A DNA stretch of 7,457 bases from Comamonadaceae bacterium. Lineage in GTDB: Bacteria; Pseudomonadota; Gammaproteobacteria; Burkholderiales; Burkholderiaceae_C. The notes beneath the pieces were generated by a model. The model ran no database searches. It saw only the letters and a list, made by a program, of their open reading frames with translations, and was not told the origin of the DNA. Location of the stretch: contig CANJNX010000031.1 of the NCBI GenBank assembly GCA_947475495.1, positions 1-7,457 of the forward strand. Reading direction: 5' to 3'. The translations under genes were made by a program, and so were the position numbers. Shown here in pieces: positions 1 through 5,113 of this stretch (position 1 is its first letter; every line of letters starts with the position of its first letter).

Positions 1-715
1 AATTGCCATTGCCATCAAACCGAAGGGCAACGGGATACTTGAAACCCAACTCGAAATACGCGGGCAAGACCATGCCGCCATCGGCCAAAGCAAGCGGCGC
101 CGTTCGGACTAGAAAACTGGTATTCCACAACCATGACAAGGGCAGCAGTCCCACAGGATCGAATTCCACATCTTGCGCCAGGCTTCCTTGGCGTTGCTGC
201 AAATGCAATATGCGCCCTGCCGCCCAGCCGCCCCAACCGGTTGCCACCACAAACAAATGCATGCGCCCGCTCGCATCAAGCCAGGCCACCGGGTTGCCCA
301 ACCGGCGAACGCCAAACCCCAATTGCGCACCCACGTCGTGGCGGTTCACCACAAAGCGCGCTTCGCCCCAACTTTGGCTGGCGCGGTTAAAGCTTGCACT
401 TGCAATTTGAACATTGGGAGCGCTTTCGCGATCCCCGGCAAACCAAAAGGCCATCAGCGCGTCCGGATGGTTGTCAGGCATTGCAACCAGTGCACTTGCA
501 TGCGCAGCCATGGCGCCCTGTGGCATCGGAATATGCCCTTTGGCGCCGAACTTCCAATCGCCGTCTGCAGTAACTTCTAGAGGGCTCTGCGATAGAGGGG
601 CAAGCGCGAAAGCCGATGCGACTGGGCTCGAACGTTCAGAAATACCAAACGCAAGCAAGGCCCCTGTGAACAAGGCAGCACCCACCAAACGCATCAAAAC
701 CGAAGGTATATCCAT
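1..715 (-). CDS. BNR/sialidase-like exported protein (N-terminal part, cut by left edge)
   Basis: The minus strand is open from an ATG at 715 to the left edge, giving 238 residues with no stop. An in-frame TAA lies 9 nt upstream of the ATG, so the start cannot be far upstream. A hydrophobic stretch at residues 7-24 (LMRLVGAALFTGALLAFG) suggests a signal peptide or membrane anchor. Residues 87-104 contain MAFWFAGDRESAPNVQI, which matches the F/WFGG-x-EGAPDV-I signature at the start of the predicted neuraminidase family (COG4692, BNR_2 beta-propeller). GNPVAW at 140-145 and the LSWLWNTS stretch at 193-200 also fit. Such proteins are usually about 400 residues, so roughly 60% is present. The true substrate is unknown: many members are called sialidases by fold only, and catalytic residues in the missing half cannot be checked. 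The Shine-Dalgarno sequence is weak. The gene is divergent from pirin. Confidence 0.75.
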   Translation of the reverse strand, partial: MDIPSVLMRLVGAALFTGALLAFGISERSSPVASAFALAPLSQSPLEVTADGDWKFGAKGHIPMPQGAMAAHASALVAMPDNHPDALMAFWFAGDRESAPNVQIASASFNRASQSWGEARFVVNRHDVGAQLGFGVRRLGNPVAWLDASGRMHLFVVATGWGGWAAGRILHLQQRQGSLAQDVEFDPVGLLPLSWLWNTSFLVRTAPLALADGGMVLPAYFELGFKYPVALRFDGNGN

Positions 716-825
716 AGTGCAATCTTATCGGCAGTGGAAATATCCTTCTAAGAGCTTGGTGCAGGACGGGATAGCCCCCATGAATTGCGCTTTAATAGCA
801 CTTTGATTCTTTTTGAAGCATGCGT

Positions 826-1842
826 ATGAACCCCAGCATTGTGAGTGTGGCGCCCTTGGCTTTTCCTTGGCAAACCCTGGACCCGTTTTTGTTTTGCGTG
901 CACCACAACGACGCGTATCCGTCTGGCAACGCCGCCATGGGGCCTCATGTACCCTTAACAGGGCGTGATCTTGGGCAAGACTTTTCTGGCAAAGATGGCT
1001 GGAGCATGTACCACGGGAAAACCGTCCCTGGCTTTCCGGCGCACCCGCACCGTGGTTTTGAAACTGTCACCATCGTTCGCCAAGGGCATATCGATCACTC
1101 CGACTCCTTAGGTGCCATCGCCCGCTTTGGTGCGGGCGATGTGCAATGGCTGACCGCCGGCAAAGGCATTGTTCACTGCGAAATGTTTCCACTGCGGCAC
1201 ACCGATCAAGCCAATCCAGCCGAGCTGTTTCAAATTTGGCTCAACCTCCCTGCCAAAAACAAAATGGCTGAGCCGCACTTCACCATGTTTTGGAACGAAC
1301 ATATTGAACGCGTAACGCACCACGACGATGAAAATCGAGCCACAGAAGTTGTGGTGGTGGCGGGGGCCATGAACAAAGCCCAAGGTCTGCCACCCCCACC
1401 CCACTCCTGGGCCAGCCAAGCGGACTCGGACCTCGCGATTTTCACAATTCGCATGGAGCCAGGCGCCCGATGGACTTTACCTGCAGCAGCAAACCCACAA
1501 ACCCGTCGCCAACTGTATTTCTTTAAAGGGGCCACGCTCAATGCTGCGGGTGAGACCATGGGTGTGCGTTCGGTCATTGAGGTCCGATCCACCGATGCGA
1601 TTGAAATCATCAACGGGGAAGAAACTTCGGAGCTATTGATGCTGCAAGGCCGCCCGATTGGCGAGCCGGTTGCGCAATACGGCCCGTTTGTGATGAACAC
1701 CCAAGAAGAAATTCACCAGGCTTTTGCCGATTACCGCCGTACTGAATTTGGCGGTTGGCCTTGGGGCCCCAGTGACCCAGTGCATCCGCGCGAAAAAGGT
1801 CGTTTTGCCCAGCATGCCAGCGGCGTTTTAGAAACACCCTGA
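826..1842 (+). CDS. Pirin family protein
   Basis: This is a bicupin metalloprotein of the pirin family. In characterised members it binds one iron in the N-terminal cupin and acts either as a quercetin 2,3-dioxygenase or as a redox-sensing regulatory partner; which applies here cannot be read from sequence. Counting from the ATG at 826, the product has 338 residues. The metal site is intact: HPHRGFETVT gives His73 and His75, and GIVHCEMFP gives His117 and Glu119, matching the three-His, one-Glu set of human pirin. GDVQWLTAGKG (105-115) is the family core, and QYGPFVMNTQEEI near residue 285 is the usual C-terminal pirin motif. The ATG at 820 is also in frame, but the only ribosome-site-like GAAG (815-818) is 1 nt from it and 7 nt from 826, so 826 is preferred. 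The last 112 bases overlap yqjK on the other strand. No terminator is visible. Confidence 0.93.
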   Translation: MNPSIVSVAPLAFPWQTLDPFLFCVHHNDAYPSGNAAMGPHVPLTGRDLGQDFSGKDGWSMYHGKTVPGFPAHPHRGFETVTIVRQGHIDHSDSLGAIARFGAGDVQWLTAGKGIVHCEMFPLRHTDQANPAELFQIWLNLPAKNKMAEPHFTMFWNEHIERVTHHDDENRATEVVVVAGAMNKAQGLPPPPHSWASQADSDLAIFTIRMEPGARWTLPAAANPQTRRQLYFFKGATLNAAGETMGVRSVIEVRSTDAIEIINGEETSELLMLQGRPIGEPVAQYGPFVMNTQEEIHQAFADYRRTEFGGWPWGPSDPVHPREKGRFAQHASGVLETP

Positions 1843-2093
1843 AAAAGATTCCACGCCCACACGATTCGACCGCCCCATACGACCGCGGGTTGGGGTTTCC
1901 AGGCCAGGAGAAGCATCACCGCAACCGCCGACAGCACCGGTTTGCGGCGGATCCAAGCTGCGCTTCGTAGCAGCTGATCGCCCAGTGACAAGGGTGACTT
2001 GACGCATTGAATCTCACGAACCCACGCCAAGCGCAATTGCGCACTGCGTTCACAGAGCTGCTGCTGGCGCACGATGAGATCGTTACTTCGCAT
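1731..2093 (-). CDS. yqjK: YqjK-like small membrane protein with unusual C-terminal extension
   Basis: The 120-residue product begins with a polar, Gln/Arg-rich helix (residues 5-30), then has one hydrophobic segment (about 52-65) and a Trp-rich tail (VVWGGRIVWAWNLF, 71-84). This layout resembles E. coli YqjK, a protein of unknown function of about 99 residues. Position supports the name: it follows a YqjD-like and a YqjE-like gene, as in E. coli. The start at 2093 overlaps the yqjE end by 11 bp. It is preceded by a C-run rather than a purine-rich site, so translation probably depends on coupling. Residues 84-120 (from about FQGVSKTP to the end) are encoded antisense to the last 112 bp of pirin and look low in family content. 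The ancestral stop may have been lost, or a frameshift may be present near the T5 run at about 1843-1847. Family assignment is moderate. Confidence 0.65.
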   Translation of the reverse strand: MRSNDLIVRQQQLCERSAQLRLAWVREIQCVKSPLSLGDQLLRSAAWIRRKPVLSAVAVMLLLAWKPQPAVVWGGRIVWAWNLFQGVSKTPLACWAKRPFSRGCTGSLGPQGQPPNSVRR

Positions 2094-2478
2094 GGGGGGA
2101 GGCGTCTTGCGTGAGTGCTTGGTCACGCTGAAGTTCAGCCACGCTTTTTTGGAACATTCCCTGCACCGCTCTGACACGTTGGCGTGCCTGGCCTAAAAAT
2201 ACCAAACCGATGGCCAGAAATGACACGGTCAACAGGCCCGCCGCCATCAAACGGTAGCCCTCCCAAAAAAACAAGATGACTGTGCCGCACAAAAGCACCA
2301 AGCCCAAGCCGAGAAACACCAGCGCCACAGCACCCAACACGAGCCCATCAAAGATACGGCGTTTTTCAAACTCCAGTTCGGTTCCTAGCAGTTCCAACCG
2401 GACATGCGCCGTCTCTAAGGCTGTTCCCAAGAGTTGGCGCAGCGAGCCCAACAGCCCCGCGCTTTTGCTCTCAGCCAT
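2083..2478 (-). CDS. yqjE: Phage holin family / YqjE-like inner-membrane protein
   Basis: This is a 131-residue membrane protein of the Phage_holin_3_6 (holin superfamily III, YqjE) family. Despite the family name, chromosomal copies like this are not known to be lysis proteins; they are inner-membrane partners of YqjD-type proteins with undefined function. An amphipathic N-terminal part (residues 9-40, LLGSLRQLLGTALETAHVRL) precedes two transmembrane segments at about 44-72 and 77-96. A cytoplasmic tail follows, ending in the family-typical FQKSVAELQRDQALT (109-123). The reading frame stays open upstream to 2550, but MAESKSAGLL at 2478 is chosen because the upstream extension overlaps yqjD and lacks family character. 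The start lies 5 bp after the yqjD stop without a convincing ribosome site, indicating translational coupling. No phage genes are nearby. Confidence 0.88.
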   Translation of the reverse strand: MAESKSAGLLGSLRQLLGTALETAHVRLELLGTELEFEKRRIFDGLVLGAVALVFLGLGLVLLCGTVILFFWEGYRLMAAGLLTVSFLAIGLVFLGQARQRVRAVQGMFQKSVAELQRDQALTQDASPHAK

Positions 2479-2483
2479 GCGAT

Positions 2484-2786
2484 TTACCGTCGACCCAGAA
2501 GCAAACCCAAGACCAATCCCAGTCCAGCGGCAACACCAACTGACTTCCATGGGTTTTCGTGCACAAACGCATCGGCCGCTTGACCTGCTGCTTTGGCCTG
2601 CGCCACGGCTGCATCTTGTAAATGCAACAACTCCAGTTTGGCTTGCTCCATGCGCGTTTGCACCCTTTGTCGGACATCGGCTGCGCTATCTCCTGCCTCT
2701 TTGGCAGTCATGCGCAACAATGCTTCGGCGTCTTCAATGACGACTTGCAGGTCTTCCATCAATTTGTTTTTGTGGCTTGTAGACAT
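2484..2786 (-). CDS. yqjD: DUF883 (YqjD/ElaB-type) membrane-anchored ribosome-associated protein
   Basis: This 100-residue protein belongs to the DUF883 family. E. coli YqjD is tail-anchored in the inner membrane and binds ribosomes through its N-terminal part in stationary phase; the same role is inferred here. Residues 5-70 form a long charged, Ala-rich predicted coiled-coil helix. The C-terminus HENPWKSVGVAAGLGLVLG ending in LLLGRR (76-100) is the diagnostic family motif: an ENPW cap, a glycine-rich transmembrane helix and a terminal Arg pair. The start at 2786 is chosen because the minus strand has GGGAG (2795-2799) 8 nt upstream and MSTSHKNKLMEDL is the typical N-terminus; the frame stays open to 2825, but without support. 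It is the first gene of the yqjDEK-like operon and is preceded by an FNR-type box. Confidence 0.92.
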   Translation of the reverse strand: MSTSHKNKLMEDLQVVIEDAEALLRMTAKEAGDSAADVRQRVQTRMEQAKLELLHLQDAAVAQAKAAGQAADAFVHENPWKSVGVAAGLGLVLGLLLGRR

Positions 2787-2801
2787 CTCGCTTACTCCCG
2801 T

Positions 2802-2823
2802 ATGAATAGTCCATGAATAGTCC
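2802..2823. repeat. Two tandem copies of an 11-bp direct repeat in the yqjD leader
   Basis: ATGAATAGTCC occurs at 2802-2812 and again immediately at 2813-2823 with no mismatch. It lies between the yqjD ribosome site and the predicted -10 element, so one copy would fall at the inferred transcription start and the other in the 5' untranslated leader. It could be a simple duplication or a pair of sites for a regulator. Nothing in the sequence decides between these. Confidence 0.8.
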
Positions 2824-2829
2824 ACTGTA
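2824..2829 (-). promoter_or_regulatory. Predicted -10 element of the yqjDEK operon
   Basis: The minus strand reads TACAGT here, four of six matches to TATAAT. Its distance from the FNR-type box is exactly what a class II activated promoter needs. With the box centre at -41.5 the start would be near 2817, and this hexamer occupies -12 to -7. No good -35 hexamer is visible where the box sits, as expected for activator-dependent promoters. This is an inference from spacing. Confidence 0.45.
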
Positions 2830-2851
2830 AGGGGCGTGGGCAGGAGATGGT

Positions 2852-2865
2852 TTGATGAATATCAA
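2852..2865. promoter_or_regulatory. FNR/ANR-type binding site upstream of yqjD
   Basis: TTGATGAATATCAA is a perfect match to the FNR consensus TTGAT-N4-ATCAA, and the symmetry extends outward to GTTTGAT-N4-ATCAAAC (2850-2867). It lies in the gap between the end of the regulator gene and the start of yqjD, with its centre about 72 bp upstream of the yqjD ATG. FNR-family proteins activate at such sites when oxygen is low; related Dnr/NNR regulators use nearly the same sequence. The regulator itself is not in the window. Confidence 0.65.
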
Positions 2866-2921
2866 ACGATACTCACCCAAAACAAGCTTTCGCAAGCACG
2901 CCAGGGTGACAATTTTGGTGA

Positions 2922-3623
2922 CTATCGGGCCACTCCTTGGTGCGCAGCGGAGGGAATCTGAACCAAAACCGTGCGCAGCACCATGTCCACAATGAGATTT
3001 TCTGCCGCTTGAAAATCTTCCGCTTCCAACTCCGACTTACCCAAGACCAATCCGATTTGACTGGCCCAGTCGGCATAGACTTGGGTAGAAGCCCAAAGCA
3101 AAATCATCAAATGGCGGCCATCAACGGGCCGACACAATCCTTGCTCAGCCCAGCGATTAAAAATGGCCACATCCGCCTGCAAGGCAGGAATCACCCGCTC
3201 GGCAATTTCTGCTGAAAAGAGAGGGGCGCCAGAGACCACCTCGTTGGCATACACCCTTGAATCATCGGGGTGCTCTCTGGAGAAGCGCAATTTCCCAGCA
3301 ATGTATTCACGAATCGCCCGTTCCGGGTCATCAGGGCGTTGGCTCAAGGCATCCATATAGGACAACCAAACATCCAGCACGCCATGCAAAACGCGCCGGT
3401 AAAGCTCTTCTTTGCTGGGGAAGTAGTACAACAAATTTTGCTTGGACGCGCCCACCTCCCGCGCAATATGGTCCAAGGAAACCCCGCCAAAACCCCGCTG
3501 AGCAAATAGCTTTTTAGCGGCACGCAAGATGTCTTGCTCTAAGCGTTCGCGTGCAACACTGACTTTGACAAGCTTCAATTCATCCGGTTTTTTCATGGCG
3601 GGTATGGTTATTGCAATATCCAT
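2922..3623 (-). CDS. rutR: TetR-family pyrimidine-responsive regulator, RutR-like
   Basis: The 233-residue product is a TetR repressor with the helix-turn-helix at about residues 29-75 (ILRAAKKLFAQRGFGGVSL, then IAREVGASKQNLLYYFPSKEELY). The C-terminal part matches RutR/YcdC: RFSREHPDDSRVYANEVVSGAPL (113-135) and LLWASTQVYADWASQIGLVLG (175-195) parallel E. coli RutR, which binds uracil or thymine and releases DNA. Here it diverges from the dihydropyrimidine dehydrogenase genes, so it most likely represses them until pyrimidine is present and represses itself. The start at 3623 has no clear ribosome site; a second Met is at 3596, also without one, so the first 9 residues are uncertain. An 18-bp palindrome sits 8 bp upstream of 3623. 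No strong hairpin terminator follows the gene. Confidence 0.9.
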   Translation of the reverse strand: MDIAITIPAMKKPDELKLVKVSVARERLEQDILRAAKKLFAQRGFGGVSLDHIAREVGASKQNLLYYFPSKEELYRRVLHGVLDVWLSYMDALSQRPDDPERAIREYIAGKLRFSREHPDDSRVYANEVVSGAPLFSAEIAERVIPALQADVAIFNRWAEQGLCRPVDGRHLMILLWASTQVYADWASQIGLVLGKSELEAEDFQAAENLIVDMVLRTVLVQIPSAAHQGVAR

Positions 3624-3631
3624 GCTAGGGT

Positions 3632-3649
3632 TTTTACCAATTGGTAAAA
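3632..3649. promoter_or_regulatory. Predicted RutR-type operator (18-bp perfect palindrome)
   Basis: TTTTACCAATTGGTAAAA is a perfect inverted repeat. Its core TTTACCA-AT-TGGTAAA (3633-3648) matches 12 of the 14 specified positions of the E. coli RutR consensus TTGACCA-NN-TGGTCAA, with a symmetric change at one position in each arm. It lies 8 bp before the regulator's ATG and about 100 bp before preT. It overlaps a possible preT -35 element, so occupation should block both directions. Binding is inferred, not shown. Confidence 0.8.
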
Positions 3650-3669
3650 CAAATCATAAGGCATGTAAT
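3641..3669 (+). promoter_or_regulatory. Candidate preT promoter overlapping the operator
   Basis: TTGGTA (3641-3646) and TGTAAT (3664-3669) are 17 bp apart and match the sigma-70 -35 and -10 consensus at four and five of six positions. The -35 hexamer is inside the right arm of the palindrome, a classic layout for repression. It implies a leader of about 75 nt before the preT ATG. A minus-strand TATGAT (3653-3658) could be the -10 of the regulator gene. Confidence 0.4.
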
Positions 3670-3737
3670 GAAATGCGTATTGCTTAAATGGATTGCTTCA
3701 TTTTGCCGGAGTCTTAGTTACACACCTGTGATTTTTT

Positions 3738-3743
3738 GGAAGA
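3738..3743 (+). promoter_or_regulatory. preT ribosome binding site
   Basis: GGAAGA lies 7 nt before the ATG at 3751. It decides the start: the frame is open from a TTG at 3736, but that codon overlaps this site and has no site of its own. Confidence 0.75.
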
Positions 3744-3750
3744 ACAACAT

Positions 3751-5097
3751 ATGACGACCCAAGCCCTTGCACCTGGCGTTATCCCAGGACGATTAACGCC
3801 TGCACAGTACGCAAATAATTTTTGCGATTCCCATGCCCCGCTGAATCTTTCGCAAGCCAAGATTGAAGCGGATCGCTGTTATTACTGCTATGACGCACCC
3901 TGCCAAACGGCATGCCCCACAGGCATTGATGTGCCAAGTTTCATTCGCCGCATTGCTGACGACAACGTCCGCGGGGCAGCACACACCATCTTGGAAGCCA
4001 ACCCCCTGGGCGGCATGTGCGCACGCGTGTGCCCCACCGAGGTGTTGTGTGAGCAAGCCTGTGTGCGCAATACCCACGAAGACAAACCGGTAGAGATTGG
4101 ACTGCTCCAGCGCTATGCCACCGACCATTTTTTCAATGCCCCGGGTAAACCATTGTTTACCCGTGCGCCTGCCACAGGACGCAAAGTAGCCGTCGTTGGC
4201 GCCGGGCCCGCAGGGCTGGCGTGTGCCCACGGCTTGGCTCAAAAAGGACATGATGTGGTGCTCTTTGATGCGCACCCCAAACTTGGGGGCCTCAACGAGT
4301 ACGGACTGGCAACGTACAAAACTGTCGGCGATTTCGCCCAAAAAGAAGTGCAGTGGTTGTTATCCATAGGCGGCATTGAAGTGCGTCACAACGCCCAACT
4401 GGGAAAAGACATGGTGTTGGAGACTTTAGTCAAAGACTACGACGCTGTTTTTCTTGGCATGGGGCTCGCGGGTGTCAACAGCATTGGAATCCCTGAGGCC
4501 CAAGCCAGCGGCATTCGCAACGCCGTTGACTTTATTGCCGACCTTCGACAAGCAAGTGACCTGTCCAAAGTACCCGTGGGTCGAAAGGTCGTGGTCATTG
4601 GTGGAGGAATGACGGCCGTCGACGCCGCAGTGCAGTCTAAAAAACTCGGCGCACAAAGCGTCACCATGGTTTACCGCCGGGGCGCGCAAGAGATGGGCGC
4701 CTCAGGGCACGAGCAAGCGTGGGCGCTGGAAAATGGCGTGCATATTCATCACTGGGCGGCACCCAAAAACGTAGTCGCTGAGGCGGGGCATGTGACAGGA
4801 ATGCAGTTTGCTTGTATGCATCTCGTCAACGGGTCGCTGCAAGAAACCGGAGAGCACTTCACCTTGGAAGCCGATCTGATTTTGAAAGCCATTGGCCAAA
4901 GTTTTATCGCCCAAGCTTTGGGTGCCAGTGTCGAGCTACAAGCCGGCCGCATCAAAACGGACGAAGCAGGAAAAACCTCCCACGCCAAAATTTGGGCTGG
5001 CGGAGACTGCCGTTTTGGTGGGCGCGACCTGACGGTTGAAGCGGTCGAACACGGCAAAGTAGCCGCCTTATCTATTCATTCAGCGCTAAGCGCTTGA
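3751..5097 (+). CDS. preT: NAD-dependent dihydropyrimidine dehydrogenase subunit PreT
   Basis: PreT is the flavin and NAD(H) subunit of the bacterial dihydropyrimidine dehydrogenase (EC 1.3.1.1). It passes electrons from NADH through FAD and iron-sulfur clusters to PreA, and corresponds to the N-terminal half of mammalian DPD. The 448 residues show an N-terminal cluster domain with Cys43, 46, 51, 55, 94, 100 and 104. Their spacing is identical to Cys79, 82, 87, 91, 130, 136 and 140 of pig DPD, and Gln120 falls at the place of the unusual cluster ligand Gln156. An FAD Rossmann motif VAVVGAGPAGLA follows at 146-157, an NAD(P) motif VVVIGGGMTAVDAA at 280-293, and the closing FAD motif IWAGGDCRFGGRDLTVEA at 414-431. 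The start at 3751 is fixed by GGAAGA. preA begins 16 bp after the stop, so the two subunits should be co-translated in one transcript. GltD-like reductases are the alternative, but the neighbour settles the call. Confidence 0.96.
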   Translation: MTTQALAPGVIPGRLTPAQYANNFCDSHAPLNLSQAKIEADRCYYCYDAPCQTACPTGIDVPSFIRRIADDNVRGAAHTILEANPLGGMCARVCPTEVLCEQACVRNTHEDKPVEIGLLQRYATDHFFNAPGKPLFTRAPATGRKVAVVGAGPAGLACAHGLAQKGHDVVLFDAHPKLGGLNEYGLATYKTVGDFAQKEVQWLLSIGGIEVRHNAQLGKDMVLETLVKDYDAVFLGMGLAGVNSIGIPEAQASGIRNAVDFIADLRQASDLSKVPVGRKVVVIGGGMTAVDAAVQSKKLGAQSVTMVYRRGAQEMGASGHEQAWALENGVHIHHWAAPKNVVAEAGHVTGMQFACMHLVNGSLQETGEHFTLEADLILKAIGQSFIAQALGASVELQAGRIKTDEAGKTSHAKIWAGGDCRFGGRDLTVEAVEHGKVAALSIHSALSA

Positions 5098-5100
5098 ACT

Positions 5101-5106
5101 AGGGAA
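5101..5106 (+). promoter_or_regulatory. preA ribosome binding site
   Basis: AGGGAA lies 7 nt before the preA ATG at 5114, inside the 16-bp gap after preT. It supports 5114 as the start. Confidence 0.7.
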
Positions 5107-5113
5107 CTTCACG

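Noticed and set aside
3..580. Plus-strand open frames in the first 600 bases
   Set aside because: Their translations are low-complexity, Pro/Ala/Arg-rich and match no family; they are shadows of the minus-strand sialidase-like gene.
716..825. Divergent promoters between the sialidase-like gene and pirin
   Set aside because: TTTAAT (791-796) resembles a -10, but no acceptable -35 is at a suitable distance, and the minus-strand candidates are equally weak.
1230..1700. 156-codon minus-strand frame opposite pirin
   Set aside because: Antisense to conserved pirin cupin sequence and without family features.
2083..2478. Holin-family gene as evidence of a prophage or lysis module
   Set aside because: The family member is the chromosomal YqjE type, flanked by yqjD- and yqjK-like genes; no endolysin, spanin or other phage gene is present.
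2870..2921. Terminator for the rutR-like gene
   Set aside because: Only a 4-bp stem (GCTT-TCGC-AAGC) and scattered TCACC direct repeats are visible, with no T-run after a stable hairpin on the minus strand.
3721..3737. CACACCTGTG followed by a T6 run in the preT leader as an attenuator
   Set aside because: Arms of 4 bp with a 2-base loop cannot form a stable RNA hairpin.
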